The position numbers and the translations under genes are program-made. Shown one piece after another: positions 1 through 8,266 of a DNA stretch of 13,595 bases. The notes under the pieces were generated by a model, which saw only the letters and a program-made list of their open reading frames with translations, did no database searches and was not told the origin of the DNA. How positions within the stretch are numbered: the first letter of the stretch is position 1; each line of letters starts with the position of its first letter. The DNA is taken from contig CAIRWP010000191.1 of NCBI GenBank assembly GCA_903882335.1, forward strand, positions 1 through 13,595, read 5' to 3'. The stretch is from an uncultured Opitutia bacterium. GTDB taxonomy: Bacteria > Verrucomicrobiota > Verrucomicrobiia > Opitutales > UBA953.

Positions 1-313
1 CGCCCCAGACGACCCCGCGATCCCAGCACGCGGTCTCATCCGTCGCGACCACGTCATCGGCGATGACGTTAGCCGTGACGATCGCGATCAGCTCGTCGGC
101 GCGGAGATGCGGGCACAGCAGGAGGAACGCGCCGTCGGCTTCCTTCGCGACGACCGTGTGCGCGAGCACCCGCCCCTTGCGGTTGAGCCAGAGCGCATCG
201 GCCAGGACGACGCCGCGGAGGTCCGCCGTGCACTGCCCCTGCAGGAAAGCCGCCGCGTCCTCGCCGGTCACCCGGACGACCGCGGTGTCGACTGGGGCGT
301 GGCGGCAGGACAT
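1..313 (-). CDS. ygfZ: YgfZ/GcvT-like folate-binding protein, partial (C-terminus beyond left edge)
   Basis: This gene runs off the left edge, leaving about 104 N-terminal residues. I translated it by hand from the ATG at 313-311. The segment VTGEDAAAFLQGQCTADL at residues 15-32 is the typical N-terminal motif of the YgfZ/CAF17 family, which resembles the GcvT aminomethyltransferase. Next comes a GRVLAH stretch matching the family's strand after the 'LNRKG' turn. Known members bind tetrahydrofolate and support iron-sulfur cluster enzymes such as MiaB. The diagnostic KGCYxGQ motif would lie outside the window, so a true GcvT is not formally excluded, although the short N-terminus fits YgfZ better. 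The start overlaps the pgpA stop by one base (TGATG), which suggests translational coupling in the pgsA-pgpA-ygfZ operon. Confidence 0.8.
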   Translation of the reverse strand, partial: MSCRHAPVDTAVVRVTGEDAAAFLQGQCTADLRGVVLADALWLNRKGRVLAHTVVAKEADGAFLLLCPHLRADELIAIVTANVIADDVVATDETACWDRGVVWG

Positions 314-798
314 CAGAGGATCGCCCAAAGCCGGGCGATGCCGTGCAGGACGAGGTTCGCGTAGAAAGCGGCCATCACGTCATCGAGCACGATGCCAAAA
401 CCGCCCGGCAACTTCTCCAGCGACTTGATGCCGAAAGGCTTCGTGATGTCGAAGAGCCGAAAGAGCAGGAAACCCAGCAGGATGAACAATAGGCCTGTCT
501 TGGTCCCGCCGTGCATCGCCGCACCCATGGGATTGAACAGGTAGACCAGCGGCATGGCGACGAACTCATCCATGTTCACTTCCTGCGGGTCCTTCTTGCC
601 GATGATGGCCGCGGCGACGCCGCAAAGCAGGATGCCCATCAATACGACGAGCGAGTCGAAGATGAGCTCGTGGTACCAACCTTTGTTATAGGCCAGACGC
701 ACCACCAAGGCCCACCAGAGCACCCCCGCGGCGGAACCCCACGTGCCGGGCGCCTTCAGCCGACCAAGCGGCCCGAGCGTGGCGAGCTGGACGATCAC
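313..798 (-). CDS. pgpA: Phosphatidylglycerophosphatase A
   Basis: The 161-residue membrane protein should dephosphorylate phosphatidylglycerol phosphate to phosphatidylglycerol in the inner membrane, directly after the PgsA step. All family landmarks are visible: KAPGTWGS near residues 15-22, DPQEVNMDE at 70-78, FRLFDITKP at 113-121 and GIVLDD at 135-140. The acidic residues in the second and last motifs are expected to bind the metal. Hydrophobic segments lie around residues 22-36, 46-66, 102-113 and 145-160. The length is normal for the family. The start is GTG and overlaps the pgsA stop by four bases (GTGA), so translation is probably coupled. The gene follows its pathway partner and precedes the ygfZ-like gene. 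Confidence 0.93.
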   Translation of the reverse strand: MIVQLATLGPLGRLKAPGTWGSAAGVLWWALVVRLAYNKGWYHELIFDSLVVLMGILLCGVAAAIIGKKDPQEVNMDEFVAMPLVYLFNPMGAAMHGGTKTGLLFILLGFLLFRLFDITKPFGIKSLEKLPGGFGIVLDDVMAAFYANLVLHGIARLWAIL

Positions 799-1439
799 GA
801 GGAGAGACCGGGGAGGTGTCGACGATGACGGACCAGGTAGTTGAGGCCCGAGACGACCGTCAAGGCCACGGAGAGCCAGAAAAGCCCCATGATGATGACT
901 TCCCAGCGCTGGTGCCAGAGGGCGGAAAGTTTCCAGTGGGACTCATAGGCACGCAGCCCGATGAGGTGGCCGAGCGCAAGGATCTGGAGGAATGTCTTGA
1001 TCTTGCCGAGCCGCTCAGCCTCGAGGACCTGACCCGAGGCCGCCGCCACGAGCCGGAGACCGGTGATAAGGAACTCGCGCATCAGGATGAGCACCACGCC
1101 GAACGCCGCCCAGAGCGTGGCGGCCGCCGTCGGCGCCACCAACTGACCTTGATCATCCCAACCACGCACGGGCAGGCAGTCCGTCGCCATCAGCGCGACC
1201 AGCAGGCCGAGGATGAAGATCTTGTCGACCAAGGCATCCATCAAGCGACCGAAGTCCGAGACCGCCCCCAGTTTGCGGGCGATCCACCCGTCGAAGATGT
1301 CCGTCAGGGCCGCGAAGATGAACAAGGCGAGGGCGGCGCTGGCCCAGACCCCCTGCCAATAGGTCCAAAGGGCGATCAGGAAGACCGCGGGGAGCCGGGC
1401 GGCCGTCAGGAGGTTGGGGAGTTGCCGGAGGAAACGCAT
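795..1439 (-). CDS. pgsA: CDP-diacylglycerol-glycerol-3-phosphate 3-phosphatidyltransferase
   Basis: PgsA makes phosphatidylglycerol phosphate from CDP-diacylglycerol and glycerol 3-phosphate in the inner membrane. The complete CDP-alcohol phosphotransferase motif is present: D47, D50-G51, A54-R55, G64, D68 and D72, with canonical spacing. Most of the rest is hydrophobic, consistent with about five or six membrane helices. I chose the ATG at 1439, giving 214 residues beginning MRFLRQLPNLLT, because PgsA proteins characteristically start just before a 'PNxLTxxR' segment. The frame stays open upstream to 1556, but that extension is hydrophilic and would run into coaD on the other strand. A loop after the third helix (DCLPVRGWDDQGQL) is somewhat longer than in E. 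coli PgsA. It is the first gene of the pgsA-pgpA-ygfZ operon. PgsA is preferred over other CDP-alcohol transferases because pgpA follows. Confidence 0.92.
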   Translation of the reverse strand: MRFLRQLPNLLTAARLPAVFLIALWTYWQGVWASAALALFIFAALTDIFDGWIARKLGAVSDFGRLMDALVDKIFILGLLVALMATDCLPVRGWDDQGQLVAPTAAATLWAAFGVVLILMREFLITGLRLVAAASGQVLEAERLGKIKTFLQILALGHLIGLRAYESHWKLSALWHQRWEVIIMGLFWLSVALTVVSGLNYLVRHRRHLPGLSS

Positions 1440-1493
1440 GCGGGCTTGCGGAAAGGATGTTCTCGACCGAGAGTACGCCGCAACAGGAAAACG
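1440..1493. promoter_or_regulatory. Divergent pgsA/coaD intergenic region with dyad
   Basis: These 54 bases must hold the start signals of both divergent genes. At 1461-1472 there is a perfect inverted repeat, TCTCG-AC-CGAGA. It is flanked by two TTGCGG hexamers facing each other, one on the plus strand at 1446-1451 and one on the minus strand at 1483-1478. The hexamers could be -35 elements, but no convincing -10 sequence follows at the right distance on either strand. That the dyad is an operator is inference only. AGGA at 1485-1488 is a plausible ribosome binding site for coaD. Confidence 0.35.
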
Positions 1494-1994
1494 ATGTCCC
1501 GTCCCCTCCGCATCGCCGTCTACCCCGGCACCTTCGACCCAATCACGCTCGGGCACCTCGACGTGCTGCGCCGGGCCTCGCGACTCTTCGACCGCGTCAT
1601 CGTCGCGGTGGCGCCGAGTGACTCGAAGCGTCCTTGGTTCCCCCTCGCGGAACGTCTGACCATGGCGAAGGAGGCCTCAAAGGGCATCCGCAACGTGCAG
1701 GTGCTCACGCTCGACGGCCTCACGGTCGAGTTCGCCCATCGCCACAAGGCCGCCGCCCTGATCCGCGGTCTCCGTAAATTCAGCGATTTCGAGTTCGAAT
1801 TCGACCTCGCCCACGCCAACCGGCTCATGGCGCCCGAGATTGAGACGGTCATCCTCATGCCCAGCCAGGACCAGTTCGTGACCTCCTCGAGCTTCGTGAA
1901 GGACATCGCCCGCCACAAGCTGAGCCAGGCCGCCGCCTTCGTGCCGCGCTGCGTCCTGCCCCGCCTGCGCCGGAAACTGGCGGAAAAGGCCTGA
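1494..1994 (+). CDS. coaD: Phosphopantetheine adenylyltransferase
   Basis: CoaD transfers AMP from ATP to 4'-phosphopantetheine, the penultimate step of coenzyme A synthesis in the cytoplasm. The 166-residue protein has the expected length and motifs: YPGTFDPITLGH at residues 10-21, with the TxGH nucleotidyltransferase signature (T18, G20, H21), a GLRKFSDFEFE segment in the middle, and TSSSFVKD at 130-137, matching the family's 'SSSxVR' ATP-binding loop with Lys in place of Arg. The start is the ATG at 1494, preceded by AGGA seven to ten bases upstream. The open frame extends upstream to 816, but that part is antisense to pgsA and is not coding. The gene is divergent from pgsA. A gap of 100 bases separates it from tig, so whether they share a transcript is unclear. 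Confidence 0.94.
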   Translation: MSRPLRIAVYPGTFDPITLGHLDVLRRASRLFDRVIVAVAPSDSKRPWFPLAERLTMAKEASKGIRNVQVLTLDGLTVEFAHRHKAAALIRGLRKFSDFEFEFDLAHANRLMAPEIETVILMPSQDQFVTSSSFVKDIARHKLSQAAAFVPRCVLPRLRRKLAEKA

Positions 1995-2094
1995 AAGTCC
2001 CCGCCTCCGCTGTTGACCGTGGGGGGCAGTTCTATTTGCTCCGCCTTTCCCCCTCGCCCATCGGGCCCCGGGGACCCTCCGACTTCTACCAAAC
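1995..2094 (+). promoter_or_regulatory. coaD-tig gap, possible tig promoter region
   Basis: The 100-base gap before trigger factor contains a TTGACC hexamer at 2013-2018 and an AT-richer patch, TTCTATTTG, at 2030-2038, the only such patch in a GC-rich leader. The spacing between them is shorter than the usual 17 bases, so this is not a clean sigma-70 promoter. The leader just before the tig ATG is C/T-rich (CTTCTACCAAAC) without a Shine-Dalgarno sequence. I see no terminator hairpin after coaD. Confidence 0.25.
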
Positions 2095-3402
2095 ATGGAC
2101 ATCAAAATCCAAGAGACCAACCCGACCCGCCGCTCCGTCACCGTGACGATCCCCGCCGCGACGGTCGCCGCCGCCGACAAGGAAGTCGTCAAGGGCTTCT
2201 GCCGTGAAGCCGCCCTCCCAGGCTTCCGCCCGGGCAAGGCCCCCGAGGCCGTCGTCCGCCAGAAGTACGGCAAGAACATCGCCGACGAGGTCAGCCAGCG
2301 CCTTCTGTCCGACGGCTACAAGCGCATCCTCGAGGAGAAGTCCCTAACCGTCTACACCATCGCCGACGTCCAGAAGGACGACACGATCCCGGCCGGCGCC
2401 GACGTGGTCATCCGCTACGAGGTCGACGTGATCCCCGAGTTCAAGACTCCTGACTGGAAGGCCGTCAAGGTCCCGGCTGAGACCATCAGTGTCGCCGACG
2501 CCGACGTCGAGGAGTTCATCGCCAAGCTCCGCGAGCAGCGCTCCCGCTACGAGCAGACCGAGGAGGTCGCCGCCAAGGGCGACTACGTCCGCATCGCCTA
2601 CGCCGGCACCATCGGCGGCAAGGCCATCGCCGACCTCGACGCCGAGGCCAAGGCCTACGGCTCCGCCGAGTCCACCTGGGAGGAAGCCGGCGCCACCGGC
2701 GAAATCGTCGCCGTGCCCGCCATCGCCCAGGCCGTGATCGGCCTCAAGGCCGGCGACGCCACCAAGGCCACCTACACCTTCCCGGCCACCCATGAGCGCG
2801 AGGCCCTCCGCGGCCAGACCGCCGAGTACGCCGTCACCGCCAGCGAGGTCCGCCGCAAGACCGTCCCCGCCCTCGACGAGACCTTCTTCAAGTCCATCGG
2901 CGTGAAGGACGAGGCCGAGCTCCGCGAGCAGGTCCGCAAGGGCGTCGAAGGCCAGAAGCAGCAGGCCGCCGCCACCGCCCGCCGCGAGAAGGCCGTCGAA
3001 GCCCTCCTGGCCGGCCTCGACTTCGCCCTCCCCGACTCCGCCGTCGACTCCGTCGCCTCCGGCCTCTTCTACGAGTACGCCCAGCTCCGCATGCGCAACG
3101 GCGCCAAGCCCGAGCAGCTCGAGACCCAGCGCGACGAAATCCTCGCCGAGGCCCGCAAGGCCGCCACCGTCAAGGTCCGCGCTCAGGTCGTCCTCGGCCG
3201 CATCGCCAAGGACGAGAAGCTCGAACTCTCCCGCGAGGAGGTCGGCACCGCCCTCATGAGCGCGTCCTACGCCTCCCAGACCCCGCCCGAGAAGCTGGTC
3301 AAGGACCGCGCCCGGGTCGACGAGATCCGCCGCGACGCCCTGCTGAACAAGGCCCTGGACCTCGTCCTCGGCGATTCGCCGGCCAAGGTTGAGAAAGCCT
3401 GA
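2095..3402 (+). CDS. tig: Trigger factor, ribosome-associated chaperone/prolyl isomerase
   Basis: Trigger factor binds ribosomal protein uL23 at the peptide exit tunnel and shelters nascent chains. The ribosome-docking signature GFRPGKAP lies at residues 43-50, the same position as in E. coli. The three domains follow in order: ribosome-binding domain about 1-110, FKBP-like prolyl isomerase domain about 155-250 (starting near GDYVRIAY at 161), and the helical chaperone domain to residue 435. The length is typical. Codon use is strikingly biased to C- or G-ending codons (Ala almost always GCC, Lys almost always AAG), which suggests high expression. No Shine-Dalgarno precedes the ATG. The FKBP domain has an Ala-rich insertion around residues 180-200, so isomerase activity may be reduced; that last point is inference. 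clpP and clpX follow, the usual bacterial order. Confidence 0.96.
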   Translation: MDIKIQETNPTRRSVTVTIPAATVAAADKEVVKGFCREAALPGFRPGKAPEAVVRQKYGKNIADEVSQRLLSDGYKRILEEKSLTVYTIADVQKDDTIPAGADVVIRYEVDVIPEFKTPDWKAVKVPAETISVADADVEEFIAKLREQRSRYEQTEEVAAKGDYVRIAYAGTIGGKAIADLDAEAKAYGSAESTWEEAGATGEIVAVPAIAQAVIGLKAGDATKATYTFPATHEREALRGQTAEYAVTASEVRRKTVPALDETFFKSIGVKDEAELREQVRKGVEGQKQQAAATARREKAVEALLAGLDFALPDSAVDSVASGLFYEYAQLRMRNGAKPEQLETQRDEILAEARKAATVKVRAQVVLGRIAKDEKLELSREEVGTALMSASYASQTPPEKLVKDRARVDEIRRDALLNKALDLVLGDSPAKVEKA

Positions 3403-3440
3403 GTCCCGGGCATAGTACCCGTCAAACCCACCTCCTACCC

Positions 3441-4037
3441 ATGTCCTACATCATCCCCAACGTAGTCGAACGCGATGCCCGCGGGGAGCGCGCGTGGGAC
3501 ATCTACAGCCGCCTCCTGAAGGATCGCATCATCTTCCTCGGAGCGCCCATCTACGACGAGGTCGCCAACGCGATCATCGCGCAGCTGCTCTTCCTGCAGA
3601 TGGAGGACCCGAAGAAGGACATCTCGATCTATATCAACTCGCCCGGCGGCTCGATCACCGCGGGCATGGCGATCTACGACACGATGAACTTCCTCACCTG
3701 CGAGGTGAACACCTACTGCGTCGGCCTCTCCGCCAGCATGGCTACGGTGCTCCTCGCGGCCGGGACCAAGGGCAAGCGTTACGCGCTCCCCAATTCCCGC
3801 ATCATGATCCACCAGCCGAGCGGCGGCGCCACCGGTCAGACGTCGGACATCTCGATCGCGGCGAAGGAAATCCTCCGCTGGCGCGACACGCTCAACCACG
3901 TCCTCGCCAAGCACAGCGGGAAGACGGCCGAGGACCTGCAGCGCGACTCCGACCGCGACTTCTACATGACGGCCGAGCAGGCCCAGGCCTACGGCCTCGT
4001 CGACCACGTCGTCCAGCCCAAGCCGGGCCGCGCCTGA
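3441..4037 (+). CDS. clpP: ATP-dependent Clp protease proteolytic subunit
   Basis: ClpP is the serine peptidase that assembles into two stacked heptameric rings and degrades proteins unfolded by ClpX or ClpA. The catalytic triad is intact: Ser99 in GLSASMATVLLAAG, His124 in IMIHQP and Asp173 in DRDFYM. The NSPGGSITAGMAIYD segment at 66-80 is also canonical. The protein has 198 residues and only a very short N-terminal extension, so any propeptide is small. Its start lies 38 bases after the tig stop, with a pyrimidine-rich leader (CTCCTACCC) rather than a Shine-Dalgarno. The clpX start follows the stop after only four bases, so co-translation with its partner ATPase is likely. Confidence 0.97.
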   Translation: MSYIIPNVVERDARGERAWDIYSRLLKDRIIFLGAPIYDEVANAIIAQLLFLQMEDPKKDISIYINSPGGSITAGMAIYDTMNFLTCEVNTYCVGLSASMATVLLAAGTKGKRYALPNSRIMIHQPSGGATGQTSDISIAAKEILRWRDTLNHVLAKHSGKTAEDLQRDSDRDFYMTAEQAQAYGLVDHVVQPKPGRA

Positions 4038-4041
4038 TCCC

Positions 4042-5367
<1,326 letters not shown>

Positions 5368-5371
5368 CCCC

Positions 5372-6097
5372 ATGATCGTCTACCCGGCCATCGATATCCG
5401 CGGCGGTCGCTGTGTCCGCCTTAGCCAAGGCCGCGACGACGCCCGCACCGACTATTACAAGGACCCGGTCGAGCCGGCGATCCAGTTCGCCCAAGCCGGC
5501 GCGGAGTGGATCCATGTCGTCGACCTCGACGGCGCGTTCGGCGGGGCTCCGCTCAACCTGCCGACGTTGCAGCGCATCGCTGCACTCGGGCCCAAGGTGC
5601 AGTTCGGCGGCGGCATGCGCGACCGCGCCATCGCCGAGGCCGCCTACGCCGCCGGCGCCAGCCGCATCGTGATCGGCACCCGCGCCGCGACCGACCCAGC
5701 CTTCCTGCGGGAGATGGCCAAGGCCCATGGCCCGCGCCTCGCGGTCGGCATCGACGCCAAGGACGGCCTCGTCGCCGTCAAAGGCTGGACCGCCGTCACC
5801 GCCCTTCAGGCCACCGACTTCGCCAAGGAAGCCGGCGAACTCGGGGTCTCGACCGTCATCTACACGGATATCGCCACCGACGGCATGCTCACGGGCCCGA
5901 ACTGGAAATCCCTCGAGACGGTCCTCCAGGCCTGCCCCTGCGGCGTGATCGCCTCCGGCGGGGTCGCCGGCACGGAAGACGTCGCCCGCCTCGCCCAGAT
6001 GTCCCGGGCCTACCCGAACCTCGTCGGCGCCATCGTCGGCAAGGCCCTCTACGAAGGTCGTTGTGACGTCGCCGGCCTGCTCCAGGCCTGCCGCTGA
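5372..6097 (+). CDS. hisA: ProFAR isomerase of histidine biosynthesis
   Basis: HisA opens the ribose ring of ProFAR to PRFAR by Amadori rearrangement, the fourth step of histidine synthesis. The 241-residue (beta-alpha)8 barrel shows the general-acid/base Asp8 in YPAIDIRGGRCVRL, the second half-barrel Asp128 in VGIDAKDG, and TDIATDGML at 165-173. Phosphate-binding glycines are seen in FGGGMR and ASGGVAG. The substrate Trp region of PriA-type bifunctional enzymes was not assessed, so dual HisA/TrpF activity is not excluded. The gene starts four bases after clpX, with the leader TGACCCC and no Shine-Dalgarno, so it appears to be attached to the protease operon. hisF and hisH, its usual neighbours, are not here. 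Confidence 0.95.
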   Translation: MIVYPAIDIRGGRCVRLSQGRDDARTDYYKDPVEPAIQFAQAGAEWIHVVDLDGAFGGAPLNLPTLQRIAALGPKVQFGGGMRDRAIAEAAYAAGASRIVIGTRAATDPAFLREMAKAHGPRLAVGIDAKDGLVAVKGWTAVTALQATDFAKEAGELGVSTVIYTDIATDGMLTGPNWKSLETVLQACPCGVIASGGVAGTEDVARLAQMSRAYPNLVGAIVGKALYEGRCDVAGLLQACR

Positions 6098-6106
6098 CAG
6101 AAAGCC

Positions 6107-6129
6107 GGCCAAAACCGCCATTTTTGGCC
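6107..6129. repeat. Inverted repeat after hisA
   Basis: A perfect 8-base dyad, GGCCAAAA and TTTTGGCC, surrounds a 7-base loop ten bases after the hisA stop. It could be a weak terminator closing the clp-hisA transcript or a protein-binding dyad upstream of the next gene. It is not a classic intrinsic terminator, because the T run lies inside the stem and no U tract follows. Confidence 0.35.
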
Positions 6130-6198
6130 TGTTTCAAGGGGTCCGTTAGCGTGCACAGGCTTGCCAACGCCCCCCTCGTTCGCAACATCGACCTCCCT

Positions 6199-6957
6199 AT
6201 GGCTACGATTCGCCCCCTCCTCGCCTTCCTCGCGCTCGGCACGTCCCTCCTCGCGGCCGATGCCCCCGCTGCCGGCGCGCTGACCGCCGCCGACGTGATC
6301 GCCAAAGCCCAAGCCGCCGTGGTCAAGAGCCCCGACGCCCTGCGCAAGATCAAGAGCCTGCACCTCGAGGCCAAGATCACCGACGCCGAGGGCAAGGGCG
6401 CCGGCTCCGTCATCATCCAGGTCGCCACCCCCTTCAAGCGCCGCGAGTTCGCCTACAACGCCAACCACTCCGTCGAGACCATCACCTGCGCGAACGGCCT
6501 CGAAGGCTGGACCAAGAGCTCCGAACTCGTCACCGGCGGACGCTCCCAGCTGGGCGTCATGCGCTTCGAAGCCGTGAGCACGCTGAAGGACATGGCCACC
6601 GATGAGCTCGCCTTCTACGCGGCCCCCACTGCCGGCGCCGGTAAGGTCGAGTACAAGGGCGAGGCCGAGGTCAACGGCCACAAGGTGCACAGCGTCGAGT
6701 ACGGCTACCGCGGCGGCTTTAAGGTCACCCGCCACTTCGACGCCAAGGATTTCCATCTCGTGGCCTCCGACATGGCCGGCCAGGGCGGCAAGCTCCAGCG
6801 CCAGGTCGTCGACGAGAACACCTGGGTCGAAGGCGTGTCCTTCACCAAGAAAGAGACCATCCTGCTGGACGGCAAGAAGGTCAGCTCCGTGGAATACACC
6901 CAGGTGGTCGTGAACCACGAGGTGCCCGACGCCGCCTTCGCCTTCCCCCAGCGCTGA
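6199..6957 (+). CDS. Secreted LolA-like protein of unknown function
   Basis: The 252-residue protein starts with a signal peptide (MATIRPLLAFLALGTSLLA, with cleavage likely soon after residue 19), so it is exported, probably to the periplasm. The mature part begins with a helix (LTAADVIAKAQAAV) and a 'KIKSLHLEAKIT' strand, followed by alternating amphipathic strands. This pattern resembles the half-barrel of LolA/LppX lipoprotein-carrier folds and related 'outer membrane lipoprotein-sorting' proteins. No lipobox cysteine is present. I chose the ATG at 6199 because it places the signal peptide at the N-terminus; the frame is open upstream to 6124. hisD begins four bases after the stop, so the two are probably co-transcribed, although a functional link to histidine synthesis is not evident. 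The fold assignment is by eye and uncertain. Confidence 0.7.
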   Translation: MATIRPLLAFLALGTSLLAADAPAAGALTAADVIAKAQAAVVKSPDALRKIKSLHLEAKITDAEGKGAGSVIIQVATPFKRREFAYNANHSVETITCANGLEGWTKSSELVTGGRSQLGVMRFEAVSTLKDMATDELAFYAAPTAGAGKVEYKGEAEVNGHKVHSVEYGYRGGFKVTRHFDAKDFHLVASDMAGQGGKLQRQVVDENTWVEGVSFTKKETILLDGKKVSSVEYTQVVVNHEVPDAAFAFPQR

Positions 6958-6961
6958 GCCG

Positions 6962-8266
6962 ATGCCGGTCCTGCGGGCCAGCGACAAGGGTTTCGAGGCC
7001 CGCCTGCGCGCCTTCATCGGCAACGGCGAGGCCGCCGAGGACGTCCGCGCCGCCGTGACCGCGATCGTCGCCGACGTGAAGCGCCGCGGTGACGCTGCCG
7101 TGCTTTACCACACGGCGAAGTTCGACCACGCGAAGCTCAACGTCCGCCAACTACGGGTGCCCGCCGCCCAGATCGAGCAGGCCGCCGCCCGCCTCGACCC
7201 GGCCAAGCGCAAGGCCTTCGCCGAGGCCGCGAAGTGCATCGAGGATTTCCACCGCCGGACCCTGCCTAAAGGCTGGACCGCGAAGAACCCGCACGGCGCG
7301 ACCGTCGGCGAACGCTACCATGCGATCCGCCGCTGCGGCCTCTACATCCCGGGTGGCCAGGTGCCGCTCGTGTCCACCGCGCTGATGACCGCCCTGCCCG
7401 CGAAGGTCGCCGGCGTGCCCGAGCTGTGCGCCTGCACGCCGCCCCAGGCGGACGGCAAGGTCAACCCCGACATCCTCGCGGCCCTCCACCTCGCCGGCGT
7501 CAAGGAAGTCTACGCGGTGGGCGGGGTCCAGGCCATCGCGGCCCTCGCCTTCGGCACCGACAGCATCCGCGCCGTCGACAAGGTCTTCGGGCCCGGCAAC
7601 GCCTACGTCACCGAGGCCAAGCGCCAGCTCTTCGGCATCGTCGGGGTCGACCTCCTCCCCGGCCCCAGCGAGGTGATGATTATCGCCGACCGCACAGCCA
7701 AGCCGGCCTGGGTCGCGGCCGACCTCTGCGCCCAGGCCGAGCACGGCTCGGGCAAGGAGAAACTCTACCTCGTCGCCGACTCCGTCGAACTCGTCGAGCG
7801 CTGCCTGTCCGAGGCCCGCGCGCAGGCGAGCCGCCTCACGCACGGCGACAAGATCCGCCTCGCCCTGGACCGCATGATCTGCGCCGTCGTCGTCGACCGG
7901 ATCGAGGACGCCGCCGAGGTCGCGAACCTAGTCGCCCCGGAACACCTCGAACTGATGGTCGCGAAGTCCAAGCTCAACGGCTTGTCCGCCCGCATCACCA
8001 CCGCCGGCGCCCTGCTGCTCGGGCATGAGACCCCGACGGTGCTGGGCGACTTCACCGCCGGCCCGAGCCACACCCTGCCGACCGGCGGGACCGGCCGTTT
8101 CTTCAGCGGCCTGCGCGTGGCCGACTTCCTCCGCCGGACCAGCCTGGTGCGCTACGACGCGGCCTCGCTGCGCAAGGCGGCCTCCGTGGTCGACGCGTTC
8201 GCCCGCATGGAGCGCCTCGACGCCCATGGTCGTTCGCTGACGGTGCGCCTCGACCCGAAGGCCTAG
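6962..8266 (+). CDS. hisD: Histidinol dehydrogenase
   Basis: HisD oxidises L-histidinol to L-histidine in two NAD-dependent steps, the last of the pathway. The 434-residue length equals E. coli HisD. The signature region GPSEVMIIAD begins at residue 234. Zinc ligands are conserved: Q258 and H261 in QAEH, D363 in GDFTAGPSH, and H422 in LDAHGRS. The catalytic pair E327-H328 is in PEHLE. An unusual detail is QAEHGSGKEK, where most family members I know read QAEHD or QAEHGP. The conserved ligands argue for a true HisD rather than a sulfopropanediol-type paralog, and hisA and hisN lie nearby. Translation starts four bases after the LolA-like gene. The stop lies in a CTAG shared with the convergent metallophosphoesterase gene. 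Confidence 0.95.
   Translation: MPVLRASDKGFEARLRAFIGNGEAAEDVRAAVTAIVADVKRRGDAAVLYHTAKFDHAKLNVRQLRVPAAQIEQAAARLDPAKRKAFAEAAKCIEDFHRRTLPKGWTAKNPHGATVGERYHAIRRCGLYIPGGQVPLVSTALMTALPAKVAGVPELCACTPPQADGKVNPDILAALHLAGVKEVYAVGGVQAIAALAFGTDSIRAVDKVFGPGNAYVTEAKRQLFGIVGVDLLPGPSEVMIIADRTAKPAWVAADLCAQAEHGSGKEKLYLVADSVELVERCLSEARAQASRLTHGDKIRLALDRMICAVVVDRIEDAAEVANLVAPEHLELMVAKSKLNGLSARITTAGALLLGHETPTVLGDFTAGPSHTLPTGGTGRFFSGLRVADFLRRTSLVRYDAASLRKAASVVDAFARMERLDAHGRSLTVRLDPKA

Noticed and set aside
816..1493. Upstream extension of the coaD frame, 226 extra residues.
   Set aside because: It is antisense to pgsA, highly charged and motif-free; CoaD starts at 1494 with an AGGA site and the normal length.
1440..1556. 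Upstream extension of pgsA to 1556.
   Set aside because: It overlaps coaD and is hydrophilic; PgsA proteins start directly before the first helix, as at 1439.
2344..2793. Gly/Val/Asp-rich antisense frame inside tig.
   Set aside because: It has the repetitive composition expected from the complement of GCC/GAC/AAG-rich codons and no independent evidence of coding.
6107..6129. Calling the hisA-downstream hairpin an intrinsic terminator.
   Set aside because: The stem base is only four GC pairs, the T run is inside the stem and no U tract follows, so I list it only as an inverted repeat.
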